The position numbers and the translations under genes are program-made. DNA of 42,025 nucleotides from an uncultured Oscillospiraceae bacterium (GTDB taxonomy: Bacteria > Bacillota > Clostridia > Oscillospirales > Oscillospiraceae), in the NCBI GenBank assembly GCA_947632005.1, contig CANRNU010000019.1, forward strand, positions 1-42,025, given 5' to 3'. Each line of letters starts with the position of its first letter. The first letter of the stretch is position 1. This document shows, piece after piece, positions 1 through 7,559 of the stretch. Below the pieces are notes generated by a model. It made no database searches. It saw only the letters and a list, made by a program, of their open reading frames with translations, and was not told where the DNA came from.

Positions 1-1086
1 GTGGAGATCGACATCGAGGAAGTCCTGTCCGAGGACATCGAGTCCCGTGTCATCGCCTCCAACGGCGACACCTCCACCCTGCCCGACATCCTGCTGGTGC
101 AGGACCACTCCATCCAGAAGTTCGTTACCAACTATCCTGAGGTCTATCACGACATCACCGACGAGTTCGACTTCACCGACTTCATGCCCGCGAAGCTGGG
201 CCTGTCCGTGGTGGATGGCCGCAACTACGGCATTCCCTTTGACGCCGGCACCGTCGTGGCCGCCTGGCGTACCGACTATCTGGAAGAGGCCGGCTACACC
301 GTGGACGACCTGACCGACATCGACTGGGATCAGTTCCTGGAGATCGGCCGTGACGTGAAGGAGAAGACCGGTATGCCCATGCTCTCCGGCCAGGCCGGCG
401 CTGTGGACACCGTGCTGATCATGCTCCAGTCCTGCGGCGGCTCCATGTTCAACGAGGATGGCTCTGCCAACCTGGCTGACAACGAGAAGCTGAAGGCCGT
501 TATCGACACCTACAACACCATGGTGAAAGAGGGCATCTTCATCGAGGTCAACTCCTGGGATGAGTACATCGGCACCCTGTCCAACGGCTCTGTCGTGGGC
601 ACCATCAACGGCTGCTGGATCCTCTCCACCATCATGAGCCTGGCCGATCAGGCCGGCAAGTGGGACATCACCAACATGCCCGCCATGGTGGGCGTGGACG
701 GCGCCACCAACTACTCCAACAACGGCGGCTCCACCTGGGCCATCGTCAACAACAAGGACATCGAGCTTGCGCTGGACTTCATGGAGATGTACCGGAACGT
801 GGACTTCTATAACGAGATCCTGCCCACCACCTCCGCTGTCGCCTGCTTCAGCCCCGCCAAGGATGCTCCCAACTACACCGCTCCCAGCGACTTCTTCAAC
901 GGCACGCCCATCTTCGCCACCATCGTGGAGTTCGGCGACAGCGTCCCCGAAGAGGTCACCGGCCCCTTCTACTATGACGCCCGCGGGAATGTGGGTACTG
1001 CTGTCACCAACGCCCTGAACGGCGGCGACCTGGACAGCGAGCTGCAGACCGCTCAGGACACCACGGAATTCACCATGGGCTTCTGA
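1..1086 (+). CDS. Sugar ABC transporter substrate-binding protein (family 1), 5' truncated
   Basis: This is the C-terminal 361 residues of an extracellular solute-binding protein that captures a sugar and delivers it to the two permeases encoded next. The reading frame is open to the left edge, so the true start, the signal peptide and the lipobox lie outside the window; the GTG at position 1 is only an in-frame valine. The visible part has the features of carbohydrate-binding family 1: a GIPFDAGTVVAAWRTD segment, a 'D.DWDQFLEIGRDVKEKTG' region and a late 'NNGGSTWAI' strand. Codon choice is strongly biased to C-ending codons, as expected for an abundant binding protein. The neighbouring lacZ suggests a beta-galactoside or galacto-oligosaccharide ligand, which is inference only. 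No ATPase gene follows, as is common where one shared MsmX-type ATPase serves several importers. Confidence 0.85.
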   Translation: MEIDIEEVLSEDIESRVIASNGDTSTLPDILLVQDHSIQKFVTNYPEVYHDITDEFDFTDFMPAKLGLSVVDGRNYGIPFDAGTVVAAWRTDYLEEAGYTVDDLTDIDWDQFLEIGRDVKEKTGMPMLSGQAGAVDTVLIMLQSCGGSMFNEDGSANLADNEKLKAVIDTYNTMVKEGIFIEVNSWDEYIGTLSNGSVVGTINGCWILSTIMSLADQAGKWDITNMPAMVGVDGATNYSNNGGSTWAIVNNKDIELALDFMEMYRNVDFYNEILPTTSAVACFSPAKDAPNYTAPSDFFNGTPIFATIVEFGDSVPEEVTGPFYYDARGNVGTAVTNALNGGDLDSELQTAQDTTEFTMGF

Positions 1087-1119
1087 GTTCCGGACGTGAG
1101 TTTCTGATCTGAACACCAG

Positions 1120-1152
1120 ACTGCCGCTTCGGCGATTCTCCGGAGCGGCAGT
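1120..1152 (+). other. Intercistronic hairpin after the binding-protein gene
   Basis: Bases 1120-1132 pair with 1140-1152 to give a 13-bp stem containing one G-T pair and a 7-nt loop. There is no U tract directly after it. Such a hairpin between a binding-protein gene and its permease genes commonly protects the upstream mRNA, giving more binding protein than permease. That role is inferred from position. Confidence 0.55.
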
Positions 1153-1212
1153 CCTCTTAAAGGCGTTTCGCACCCTTTACATCAAAAAAGCGAGAGAGGG
1201 GAGTTCCTGACA

Positions 1213-2115
1213 ATGACTGAATCTTCCGGGAGAAGGCTCACCATGCATCAGAAGCAGAACATCATGGGCTGGTTTTTCCTGATCCCAGCCACGGTGCTGA
1301 TCTTCTGGATGAGCTTTTATCCCATGATCCGGGCCCTGATGATCTCCTTCCAGACCGGCCGGCCCACGGCTCTGGCCTATTCCGATCCGCTGACCCGGAA
1401 CTACCAGTTCCTGACCAAGGACAGAGTCTTCATCCAGTCTCTGAAAAATACCTTTACATACCTCATCATCCAGGTGCCTGTCATGCTGGTGCTGGCCATG
1501 ATCTTTGCCACGCTGCTGAACGATCACCAGCTGAAGTTCAAGGGCATCTTCCGCACCTGCATCTTCCTGCCCTGCGCCACGGCGCTGGTGGCCTATTCTC
1601 TGATCTTCCGGACCATGTTCGCCTATGACGGCATGATCAACGCCGTGCTGATAAAGATCGGCATCCTGGACGCGCCCATCAACTGGCTCAACAGCCCCGG
1701 CACCGCCAAGGCGGTGATCATCATCGCCCTGATCTGGCGCTGGACGGGCTACAACATGATCTTCTACCTGTCCAGTATGCAGAGCATCGACTACTCTGTG
1801 TACGAGGCGGCCCGCATCGACGGCGCCGGCGCCGCCACCCAGCTGTTCAAGATCACCATCCCGCTGCTGAAGCCCATCATCCTGGTGACGGCCATCATGT
1901 CCACCAACGGCACGCTGCAGCTGTTCGACGAGTCGGTGAACCTGACCAAGGGCGGCCCGGCCAACGCCACCATCACCATGTCGCACTACATCTACAACAC
2001 CATGTTCCAGAACAACCCCAACTTCGGCTATGCCGCGGCTATGAGCTTCGTCATTCTGATCCTGGTGGCTATCCTCAGCGCAATTCAGATGAAAGTGGGT
2101 GATAAACGTGAGTGA
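1213..2115 (+). CDS. Sugar ABC transporter permease, MalF/LacF type
   Basis: This 300-residue integral membrane subunit of a carbohydrate uptake ABC transporter forms the pore together with the next permease. After a short cytoplasmic head comes a first membrane segment (about residues 15-35), then further hydrophobic segments. The conserved cytoplasmic EAA loop near residues 198-215 begins EAARIDGAGA and continues to a FKITIPLLKP segment; it docks on the ATPase. The start is ATG 1213, preceded by a purine-rich GAGAGAGGGGAG at a good distance; ATG 1243 is a weaker alternative. The stop overlaps the start of the next gene, implying translational coupling. Family assignment is firm; substrate is inferred from the adjacent lacZ. 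Confidence 0.92.
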   Translation: MTESSGRRLTMHQKQNIMGWFFLIPATVLIFWMSFYPMIRALMISFQTGRPTALAYSDPLTRNYQFLTKDRVFIQSLKNTFTYLIIQVPVMLVLAMIFATLLNDHQLKFKGIFRTCIFLPCATALVAYSLIFRTMFAYDGMINAVLIKIGILDAPINWLNSPGTAKAVIIIALIWRWTGYNMIFYLSSMQSIDYSVYEAARIDGAGAATQLFKITIPLLKPIILVTAIMSTNGTLQLFDESVNLTKGGPANATITMSHYIYNTMFQNNPNFGYAAAMSFVILILVAILSAIQMKVGDKRE

Positions 2116-2932
2116 GGGTGCTTTCAAGAAATACGGCAAGAGGACACTGATCTATCTCTTTCTGATCCTGATGAGCATCATCTCCGTGTTCCCCCTGTAT
2201 TGGTGCTTCATCTCCTCCTGCAACACCACCCAGGAGATCCTGGGCGGCAAGATGCTCCCGGGCTCCCACCTGATGGAGAACCTGAAAAACCTGTTCGCCC
2301 AGCAGGATGTGGTCGGCGCGTTCAAAAACTCCGTGATCAACACGGCCCTGGTGCTGGTACTGAGCCTGGCCATCTGCTCCGTTGCGGGCTATGGCTTTGA
2401 GATCTTCCACGACAAGGGCAAGGACACCGTGATGGCGCTGATCATGATGAGCATGATGGTGCCCTTCGTGGCCATCCTGGTGCCTCTGTTCCAGATGTTC
2501 ACGAAGATGGGCTTTGTCAACAAGTACATCGGCTTCATCCTGCCCAGCCTGTCCACGCCGTTTTTGATCATGCTGTTCAGAAACAACGCCCGCACCTTCC
2601 CCAAGGAGGTGCTGGAGGCGGCCCGGATGGACGGCCTGAGTGAGATCGGCATCTTCGTGCGCATGTTCGTGCCCATGATGCGCCCCACCTTCGCGGCGGC
2701 GGCCACCATCACTTTCATGAACACGTGGAACGCGTACCTCTGGCCCAAGGTAGTGCTGCAGACCCCCGACTCCATCACCATGCCCATGTTGGTGGCCAAC
2801 CTCTTGAGCGGCTATGTCATCGACTACGGCGTAGTCATGGCCGGCGTCACCATCTGCACGCTGCCCACGGTCATCGTGTTCTTCATCCTGCAGAAGAGCT
2901 TCACCGAAGCCGTTGCCGGCGCTGTGAAGTAA
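2099..2932 (+). CDS. Sugar ABC transporter permease, MalG/LacG type
   Basis: This is the second pore subunit of the sugar importer, 277 residues. It shows the MalG-type order: one N-terminal membrane helix (about 17-37), a periplasmic-side loop, then five more helices with the EAA motif EAARMDGLSEIG around residues 178-189, ending MMRP. The frame begins at GTG 2099, overlapping the upstream permease by 17 bases; GTG 2108 is an equally plausible start, and neither has a strong ribosome binding site, so coupling to the upstream gene is likely. The gene ends just before a separate consensus promoter for lacZ, so the transporter and lacZ can be controlled independently. Confidence 0.92.
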   Translation: MINVSEGAFKKYGKRTLIYLFLILMSIISVFPLYWCFISSCNTTQEILGGKMLPGSHLMENLKNLFAQQDVVGAFKNSVINTALVLVLSLAICSVAGYGFEIFHDKGKDTVMALIMMSMMVPFVAILVPLFQMFTKMGFVNKYIGFILPSLSTPFLIMLFRNNARTFPKEVLEAARMDGLSEIGIFVRMFVPMMRPTFAAAATITFMNTWNAYLWPKVVLQTPDSITMPMLVANLLSGYVIDYGVVMAGVTICTLPTVIVFFILQKSFTEAVAGAVK

Positions 2933-2935
2933 GCA

Positions 2936-2964
2936 TTGATAGTTACGGCGGACTCTGTTATAAT
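2936..2964 (+). promoter_or_regulatory. Sigma-A promoter for lacZ
   Basis: TTGATA at 2936-2941 and a perfect TATAAT at 2959-2964 are separated by exactly 17 bp. The promoter starts four bases after the permease stop codon and reads toward lacZ. Predicted transcription start is near 2971, giving a leader of about 120 nt. Confidence 0.7.
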
Positions 2965-3003
2965 GCGGAAAAGGCATTGCTGCGGCGTCCGTACGGCCAA
3001 AAC

Positions 3004-3030
3004 GATGCCGTGCCTTGATGGCACGGCATC
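3004..3030 (+). other. Leader hairpin upstream of lacZ
   Basis: An 11-bp perfect stem (3004-3014 with 3020-3030) and a 5-nt loop sit in the predicted lacZ leader. No U run follows, so it is not a clear intrinsic terminator. It could terminate weakly for the permease transcript or stabilise the lacZ mRNA. Confidence 0.4.
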
Positions 3031-3092
3031 ATGGTTATCCAGCGCCGTGAGGCATTAAAATTCAGTTAGGAGGAAGGCCGTATCCGGCGGCC

Positions 3093-6000
3093 GTGAGACC
3101 CGTGCGTTTTGATTACAACAGATTGAAGGACCCCGCCTTTTTTGCCGAGAACCGCGCCGCGGCCCACTCGGACCATGCCGTCTATGCGTCTCAGGCGGAG
3201 AAGGCAGCCGGTCAGAGCAGCCTGCGCTGCTCTCTCAACGGCTATTGGAAGTTTTTCTGCGCCCAGAATGAGGGCCAGGTGATCCCCGGCTTTGAGGCGG
3301 AGGACTATGACTGCTCCGGCTGGGCGGACATCGCCGTGCCCGCCCATATCCAGCTGGAGGGCTATGGCGCGCCCCAGTATGTGAACGTCCAGTATCCCTG
3401 GGATGGCCGGGAGGACCTGGAGATCGGGCAGATCCCGGAGAAGTTCAATCCGGTGGCCTGCTATGTGAAGGATTTCTATCTGCCGGAGGCTATGGCCGGC
3501 AAACGGGTGTTCGTGTCCTTCCAGGGGGCCGAGAGCTGCGTGGCGGTGTGGCTGAACGGACAGTATGTGGGCTTTTCCTCCGACTCCTTCACCCCGTCGG
3601 AATTTGAGTTGACGGAGTACCTGAAGGAGGGGCGGAACAAGCTGGCCTGCCGGGTATACCGCTGGACGGCGGGAAGCTGGCTGGAGGACCAGGACTTCTT
3701 CCGGTTCTCCGGACTGTTCCGGGATGTGTACCTGTACGCCATCCCGGCGGTCCACATCCGGGATATCCGGGTGAAGACCCTGCTGGACGACGACTATCGG
3801 GACGCGGTGCTGGACGTGCGTGTCCAGGTCCTGGCGGAGGCCGGCTGGAAGCTGCGACTGACCCTGGCCGACGGCGGGAAGACCGTGGCCGAGGCCGGAC
3901 AGGAGGGGACCGGGGAGGAGGCGGCGTTCTCCATCCCGGTGAAGGACCCGAAGAAGTGGAGCGCGGAGCAGCCGGACCTGTATGAGCTGACCATTGCCGC
4001 GCTGACCCCGGCGGGGGAGACGGTGGAGCTGGCAGTCCAGAAGGTGGGCTTCCGCCGCTTTGAGATCACGGACGGTGTGATGCGGCTGAACGGACAGCGC
4101 ATCGTCTTCAAGGGCGCCAACCGCCATGACTTCTGCGCCGAGACGGGCCGGGCCATCACCCCGGAAAAGATACGCCGGGACCTTCTCACCATGAAGCGGC
4201 ACAACATCAACGCCATCCGCACCAGCCACTATCCCAACCACAGCGCCCTGTATGCCCTGTGCGACGAGCTGGGGCTGTACGTGATGGACGAGAACAACAT
4301 GGAGTCCCACGGGGCCTGGGACCCGGTGGCCCAGCGGAAAAAGCCCCTGGACTATGCCCTGCCCGGCGACCGGACGGACTGGCAGGACATGCTCCTGGAC
4401 CGGGTGAACTCCACCTATCAGCGGGACAAGAACCACCCCTGCGTGCTGATCTGGAGCTGCGGCAACGAGTCCTTCGGCGGCAGCGTGATCTTTGAGATGA
4501 GCCAGCTGTTCCGGAAGCTGGACGATACCCGCCCGGTGCACTATGAGGGCGTGTTTCTGGACCCCCGGCGACCGGAGACCACGGACATCGAGAGCCGTAT
4601 GTATACCCCTGTGGCGGAGGTCCGGCAGTTCCTGGCCCAGCACCGGGGCAAACCCTTCATCATGTGTGAGTACACCCACGCCATGGGCAACTCCAACGGC
4701 GCCATGCACAAGTACACCGAGTACGCCTATGAGGAGCCCCTGTACCAGGGCGGCTTCATCTGGGACTACATCGACCAGGCGGTCCGCATGAAGGACAGGT
4801 ACGGCCATACGGCCTACGGCTACGGCGGCGACTTCGGCGACCGGCCCAACGACGGCGATTTCAGCGGCGACGGCATCGTGTACGCCGACGGTGCCCCCAG
4901 CCCCAAGATGCAGGAGATCAAGTACAACTACCAGAACATTGTGGCCGAGGTGGGGAAGGAAACGGTCAGGGTCGTTAACCGGCACCTGTTCACCAATACG
5001 TCGGCCTATGTGTGCGTGCTGACCCTGGCCCGGGACGGGGTGACCGTGGCGGAGGCGAAGCTGGACACGGACGTTCCGCCCCTGGAGGAGCGGACCTATC
5101 CGCTGCCCTTTGAGAAGCAAAGCGTGCCCGGCGAGTATGCGGTGACCGCCTCTTTCCGGCTGAAGGAGGACACGGCCTGGGCCGGGCAGGGCCATGAGGT
5201 GGCCTTCGGCCAGAGCGTCGTCTATGCGGTCGAAGCTGCGCCGGTCCGGCAGGCCCATGCGCCTTTGAAGGTGGTGCGCGGCAACAGCAACCTGGGCGTC
5301 GTCGGCGACGGGTTCGAGGTGCTGTTCAGCTACATGGAGGGCGGCCTGACCTCCTACCGCTTCGGCGGCGTGGAGATGCTCAGGACCATGCCCATGCCCA
5401 ACTTCTGGCGAGCCGTCACGGACAACGACCGGGGCAACTTCATGCCCCAGCGGTACGGCCAGTGGAAGCTGGCCAGCCTGTATGCCAGCGCCCATGGCGG
5501 CGGCCATATCTTCGGCCATGAGCCGCCCCAGGTGACGGAGGGGCCCGATGGCGTCTCGGTCCGGTTCACATACTACCTTCCCACCACGCCCGCGGCCCAG
5601 TGCGATGTGACGTACACGGTGCATCCCTGCGGGACGGTGGCGGTACACCTGCACTATGACCCGGCGGAGGGGCTGAGTGCCATGCCGGAGTTTGGCATGC
5701 TGCTGAAGATGGACGCGGACTATGACCATGTGAAGTGGTACGGTCTGGGTCCGGAGGAGAGCTATGTGGACCGCTGCCAGGGCGCGAAGCTGGGCGTCTG
5801 GGAGAGCTCCGTCTCCGGGCGGATGGCCCGGTACCTGCTGCCCCAGGAGTGCGGCAACATGACCGGCGTGCGCTGGGCGGAGGTCACCGACTACAAGGGC
5901 CGGGGCCTGCGCTTCACCGGCGGGGGCATGGACTTTTCCGCCCTGCCCTATACGCCCCATGAGCTGGAGAACGCCGCCCATGATTACGAACTGCCCCCCG

Positions 6001-6143
6001 TGCATTACACGGTGGTCCGGGCCGCGCTCCGGCAGATCGGCGTGGCCGGGGACAACAGCTGGGGCGCGATGCCCCATGAGGAATACCTCATCGACACGTC
6101 CGGACCGCTGGACTTCACTTTCAGCTTCCGGGGCGTCTGCTGA
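3093..6143 (+). CDS. lacZ: Beta-galactosidase, GH2 family (LacZ type)
   Basis: This 1016-residue cytoplasmic enzyme hydrolyses terminal beta-galactosides such as lactose or galacto-oligosaccharides. Length and domain order match the long LacZ class: jelly-roll sugar-binding domain, Ig-like domain, TIM barrel, second Ig-like domain, C-terminal Bgal_small_N domain. The acid/base glutamate is E459 in LIWSCGNES and the nucleophile is E526 in IMCEYTHAMGNS, both textbook GH2 motifs. GTG 3093 is chosen as start; an AGGAGGAAGG sequence lies rather far upstream (about 17 nt), and GTG 3102 is an alternative. It has its own promoter at 2936-2964 and lies downstream of a sugar ABC importer. It is convergent with a GH53 galactanase, which would supply galacto-oligosaccharides. 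No signal peptide is seen, so substrate must be imported. Confidence 0.93.
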   Translation: MRPVRFDYNRLKDPAFFAENRAAAHSDHAVYASQAEKAAGQSSLRCSLNGYWKFFCAQNEGQVIPGFEAEDYDCSGWADIAVPAHIQLEGYGAPQYVNVQYPWDGREDLEIGQIPEKFNPVACYVKDFYLPEAMAGKRVFVSFQGAESCVAVWLNGQYVGFSSDSFTPSEFELTEYLKEGRNKLACRVYRWTAGSWLEDQDFFRFSGLFRDVYLYAIPAVHIRDIRVKTLLDDDYRDAVLDVRVQVLAEAGWKLRLTLADGGKTVAEAGQEGTGEEAAFSIPVKDPKKWSAEQPDLYELTIAALTPAGETVELAVQKVGFRRFEITDGVMRLNGQRIVFKGANRHDFCAETGRAITPEKIRRDLLTMKRHNINAIRTSHYPNHSALYALCDELGLYVMDENNMESHGAWDPVAQRKKPLDYALPGDRTDWQDMLLDRVNSTYQRDKNHPCVLIWSCGNESFGGSVIFEMSQLFRKLDDTRPVHYEGVFLDPRRPETTDIESRMYTPVAEVRQFLAQHRGKPFIMCEYTHAMGNSNGAMHKYTEYAYEEPLYQGGFIWDYIDQAVRMKDRYGHTAYGYGGDFGDRPNDGDFSGDGIVYADGAPSPKMQEIKYNYQNIVAEVGKETVRVVNRHLFTNTSAYVCVLTLARDGVTVAEAKLDTDVPPLEERTYPLPFEKQSVPGEYAVTASFRLKEDTAWAGQGHEVAFGQSVVYAVEAAPVRQAHAPLKVVRGNSNLGVVGDGFEVLFSYMEGGLTSYRFGGVEMLRTMPMPNFWRAVTDNDRGNFMPQRYGQWKLASLYASAHGGGHIFGHEPPQVTEGPDGVSVRFTYYLPTTPAAQCDVTYTVHPCGTVAVHLHYDPAEGLSAMPEFGMLLKMDADYDHVKWYGLGPEESYVDRCQGAKLGVWESSVSGRMARYLLPQECGNMTGVRWAEVTDYKGRGLRFTGGGMDFSALPYTPHELENAAHDYELPPVHYTVVRAALRQIGVAGDNSWGAMPHEEYLIDTSGPLDFTFSFRGVC

Positions 6144-6163
6144 CGGACGCGGAACAAAAAGCA

Positions 6164-6197
6164 AAAACAGGCACACCCAAAAGGGTGTGCCTGTTTT
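6164..6197. terminator. Bidirectional intrinsic terminator between lacZ and the GH53 gene
   Basis: A perfect 15-bp stem (6164-6178 with 6183-6197) with an AAAA loop is flanked by A-rich sequence on one arm and T-rich on the other. It lies between the convergent ends of lacZ (6143) and the galactanase gene (6211), so it can terminate both. Confidence 0.85.
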
Positions 6198-6210
6198 GAC
6201 CGTGGGGATG

Positions 6211-7323
6211 TCACAGACTGTCCAGGGCCAGCAGGGCCGGCAGGGCCCGGCCGCTGTAGTCGAACAGCGCCTGGTTGGCCCATTCGTTGCCCCCGGGGCC
6301 CTTCTCCCCGGTATATCGCAGCGCGTCCGGGGTGGCCCAGCCGCTGCCGGGCACAGGGAGCCAGGCAGGCTCCCACCAGAAAAAGCCCCGGCACTTTCCC
6401 GCCGGCACGGCACGTATCACGGCCGTCAGGTCCCGCAGGAAAGCCCTCTGGCCGGCGGGCGTCATGGGGTAACCGATGCCCCGGGAGCGTTCCGGGGTGG
6501 CAGCCATGCCCTTGCGCTGGTGGGGCGCCAGCTGCTCATAGCCGCCGTAATCCTCCAGGGTGAATCCCATGGAGGTCTCCGCCACGACCATGTCCTTCCC
6601 GTACCGTGCCGCCAGGTCTTCCATGTTTCGGGCGAGCCCCTCCATGGGGCCGTGCCAGAAGGGATAATAGCTCAGGCCGATCACATCGAAGTCGGGGCCG
6701 CCGGCGGCAAAATACCGGTCGAACCAGCTCCGGTAAAGGGCGTTGTTCCCCCCGGCGTCCAGGTGCAGCATCACGGGGGCGGCGGGGAGCGCCTCCCGCA
6801 CCGCCCGGATCCCCGCGCCCGCCAGCCGGGCAATGGCGCGGAAGTCGGGCGCCTTGCCCAGGGGCCAGAGAAGTCCGTTCGTGATCTCGTTGCCCACGGC
6901 CACCATGTCCGGCGCCAGGCCGTTCCGGGTCAGGGTGTCCAGCACGGAGCGGGTATATCGATAGACCGCCTGCTCCATGTCCGGCAGCGCCAGGCCCTGC
7001 CAGCGCTTGGGGACGGTCTGCTTGCCCGGGTCGGCCCAGAAGTCGCTGTAGTGGATGCACAGCAGCCACCGGCAGCCCTGAGCCCGGGCCCGCCGGGCCA
7101 TCGCCATGGTCCGGGACAGGTCGCATGTCCCCCCGCCATAGGGGACCCCCGCCTGGGAATAGGGGTCTGTCCACAGCCGCAGCCGCACCCAGTTCATCCC
7201 GTGGCGGCGGAGGATGGTCATGGCGTCCTCCGGGTCGGGGCCGTCATAGAACCGCCCGCCGCACGCCTCCACCTCCGGCAGGGTGGACAGGTCGGCGCCC
7301 TTGATGAGTGCCGGACCGGTCAA
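6211..7323 (-). CDS. Endo-beta-1,4-galactanase, GH53
   Basis: This 370-residue protein is a GH53 arabinogalactan endo-beta-1,4-galactanase, which cuts beta-1,4-galactan chains into short oligosaccharides. The N-terminus IKGADLSTLPEVEACGG is a hallmark of the family. The acid/base glutamate lies in VAVGNEITNGLLWP and the nucleophile in MVVAETSMGFTLED; the latter differs slightly from the usual ETAYP. There is no signal peptide, so the enzyme appears cytoplasmic, unlike most secreted GH53 enzymes; it may trim imported oligosaccharides for LacZ. The start is TTG 7323, overlapping the stop of the zinc-ribbon gene (TTGA), with GAGGAG upstream. It is the last gene of a three-gene minus-strand operon and ends at a bidirectional terminator. 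Confidence 0.88.
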   Translation of the reverse strand: MTGPALIKGADLSTLPEVEACGGRFYDGPDPEDAMTILRRHGMNWVRLRLWTDPYSQAGVPYGGGTCDLSRTMAMARRARAQGCRWLLCIHYSDFWADPGKQTVPKRWQGLALPDMEQAVYRYTRSVLDTLTRNGLAPDMVAVGNEITNGLLWPLGKAPDFRAIARLAGAGIRAVREALPAAPVMLHLDAGGNNALYRSWFDRYFAAGGPDFDVIGLSYYPFWHGPMEGLARNMEDLAARYGKDMVVAETSMGFTLEDYGGYEQLAPHQRKGMAATPERSRGIGYPMTPAGQRAFLRDLTAVIRAVPAGKCRGFFWWEPAWLPVPGSGWATPDALRYTGEKGPGGNEWANQALFDYSGRALPALLALDSL

Positions 7324-7559
7324 GCCCGCTCCTCTTCCCCGGAGAAATCCTCAAAATCCGTGAACCGCCGGTACATGGCCCCATAGCGGAACCGGGCCAT
7401 TTGGTTTTTCTCCAGCACGTCCGCCTCGCTGCCCCGATACTGGCAGCGGATGCAGTAGTATTCGTCCTTGTCTCTGTCGTAGAACATGTCGATGTCCAGA
7501 TCCCGCATGAAGCAGGAGGGGCACCGGTAGTTCAGTCTGCCCTTTCCAGCTTGAGCCAT
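7320..7559 (-). CDS. Small zinc-ribbon protein, 79 aa
   Basis: This is a short unassigned protein with two CxxC knuckles: CPSC (C13, C16) and CIRC (C36, C39), the spacing of a zinc ribbon. The C-terminal half is rich in charged and aromatic residues. It begins at ATG 7559, 28 bases inside the end of the upstream gene, and its stop overlaps the TTG start of the GH53 gene, so the three genes are probably translationally coupled. The two CxxC pairs argue strongly for a real protein. I do not recognise a function; a zinc ribbon could bind nucleic acid or a partner protein. Its place between a large putative carbohydrate-active protein and a galactanase is unusual. Confidence 0.7.
   Translation of the reverse strand: MAQAGKGRLNYRCPSCFMRDLDIDMFYDRDKDEYYCIRCQYRGSEADVLEKNQMARFRYGAMYRRFTDFEDFSGEEERA

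Noticed and set aside
3066-6413. A very long open frame on the minus strand, antisense to lacZ
   Set aside because: It is a by-product of GC-rich third codon positions in lacZ; its composition is low-complexity (Pro, Gly, His, Arg, Leu) and it matches no family, while the plus strand encodes a complete GH2 enzyme with both catalytic glutamates.
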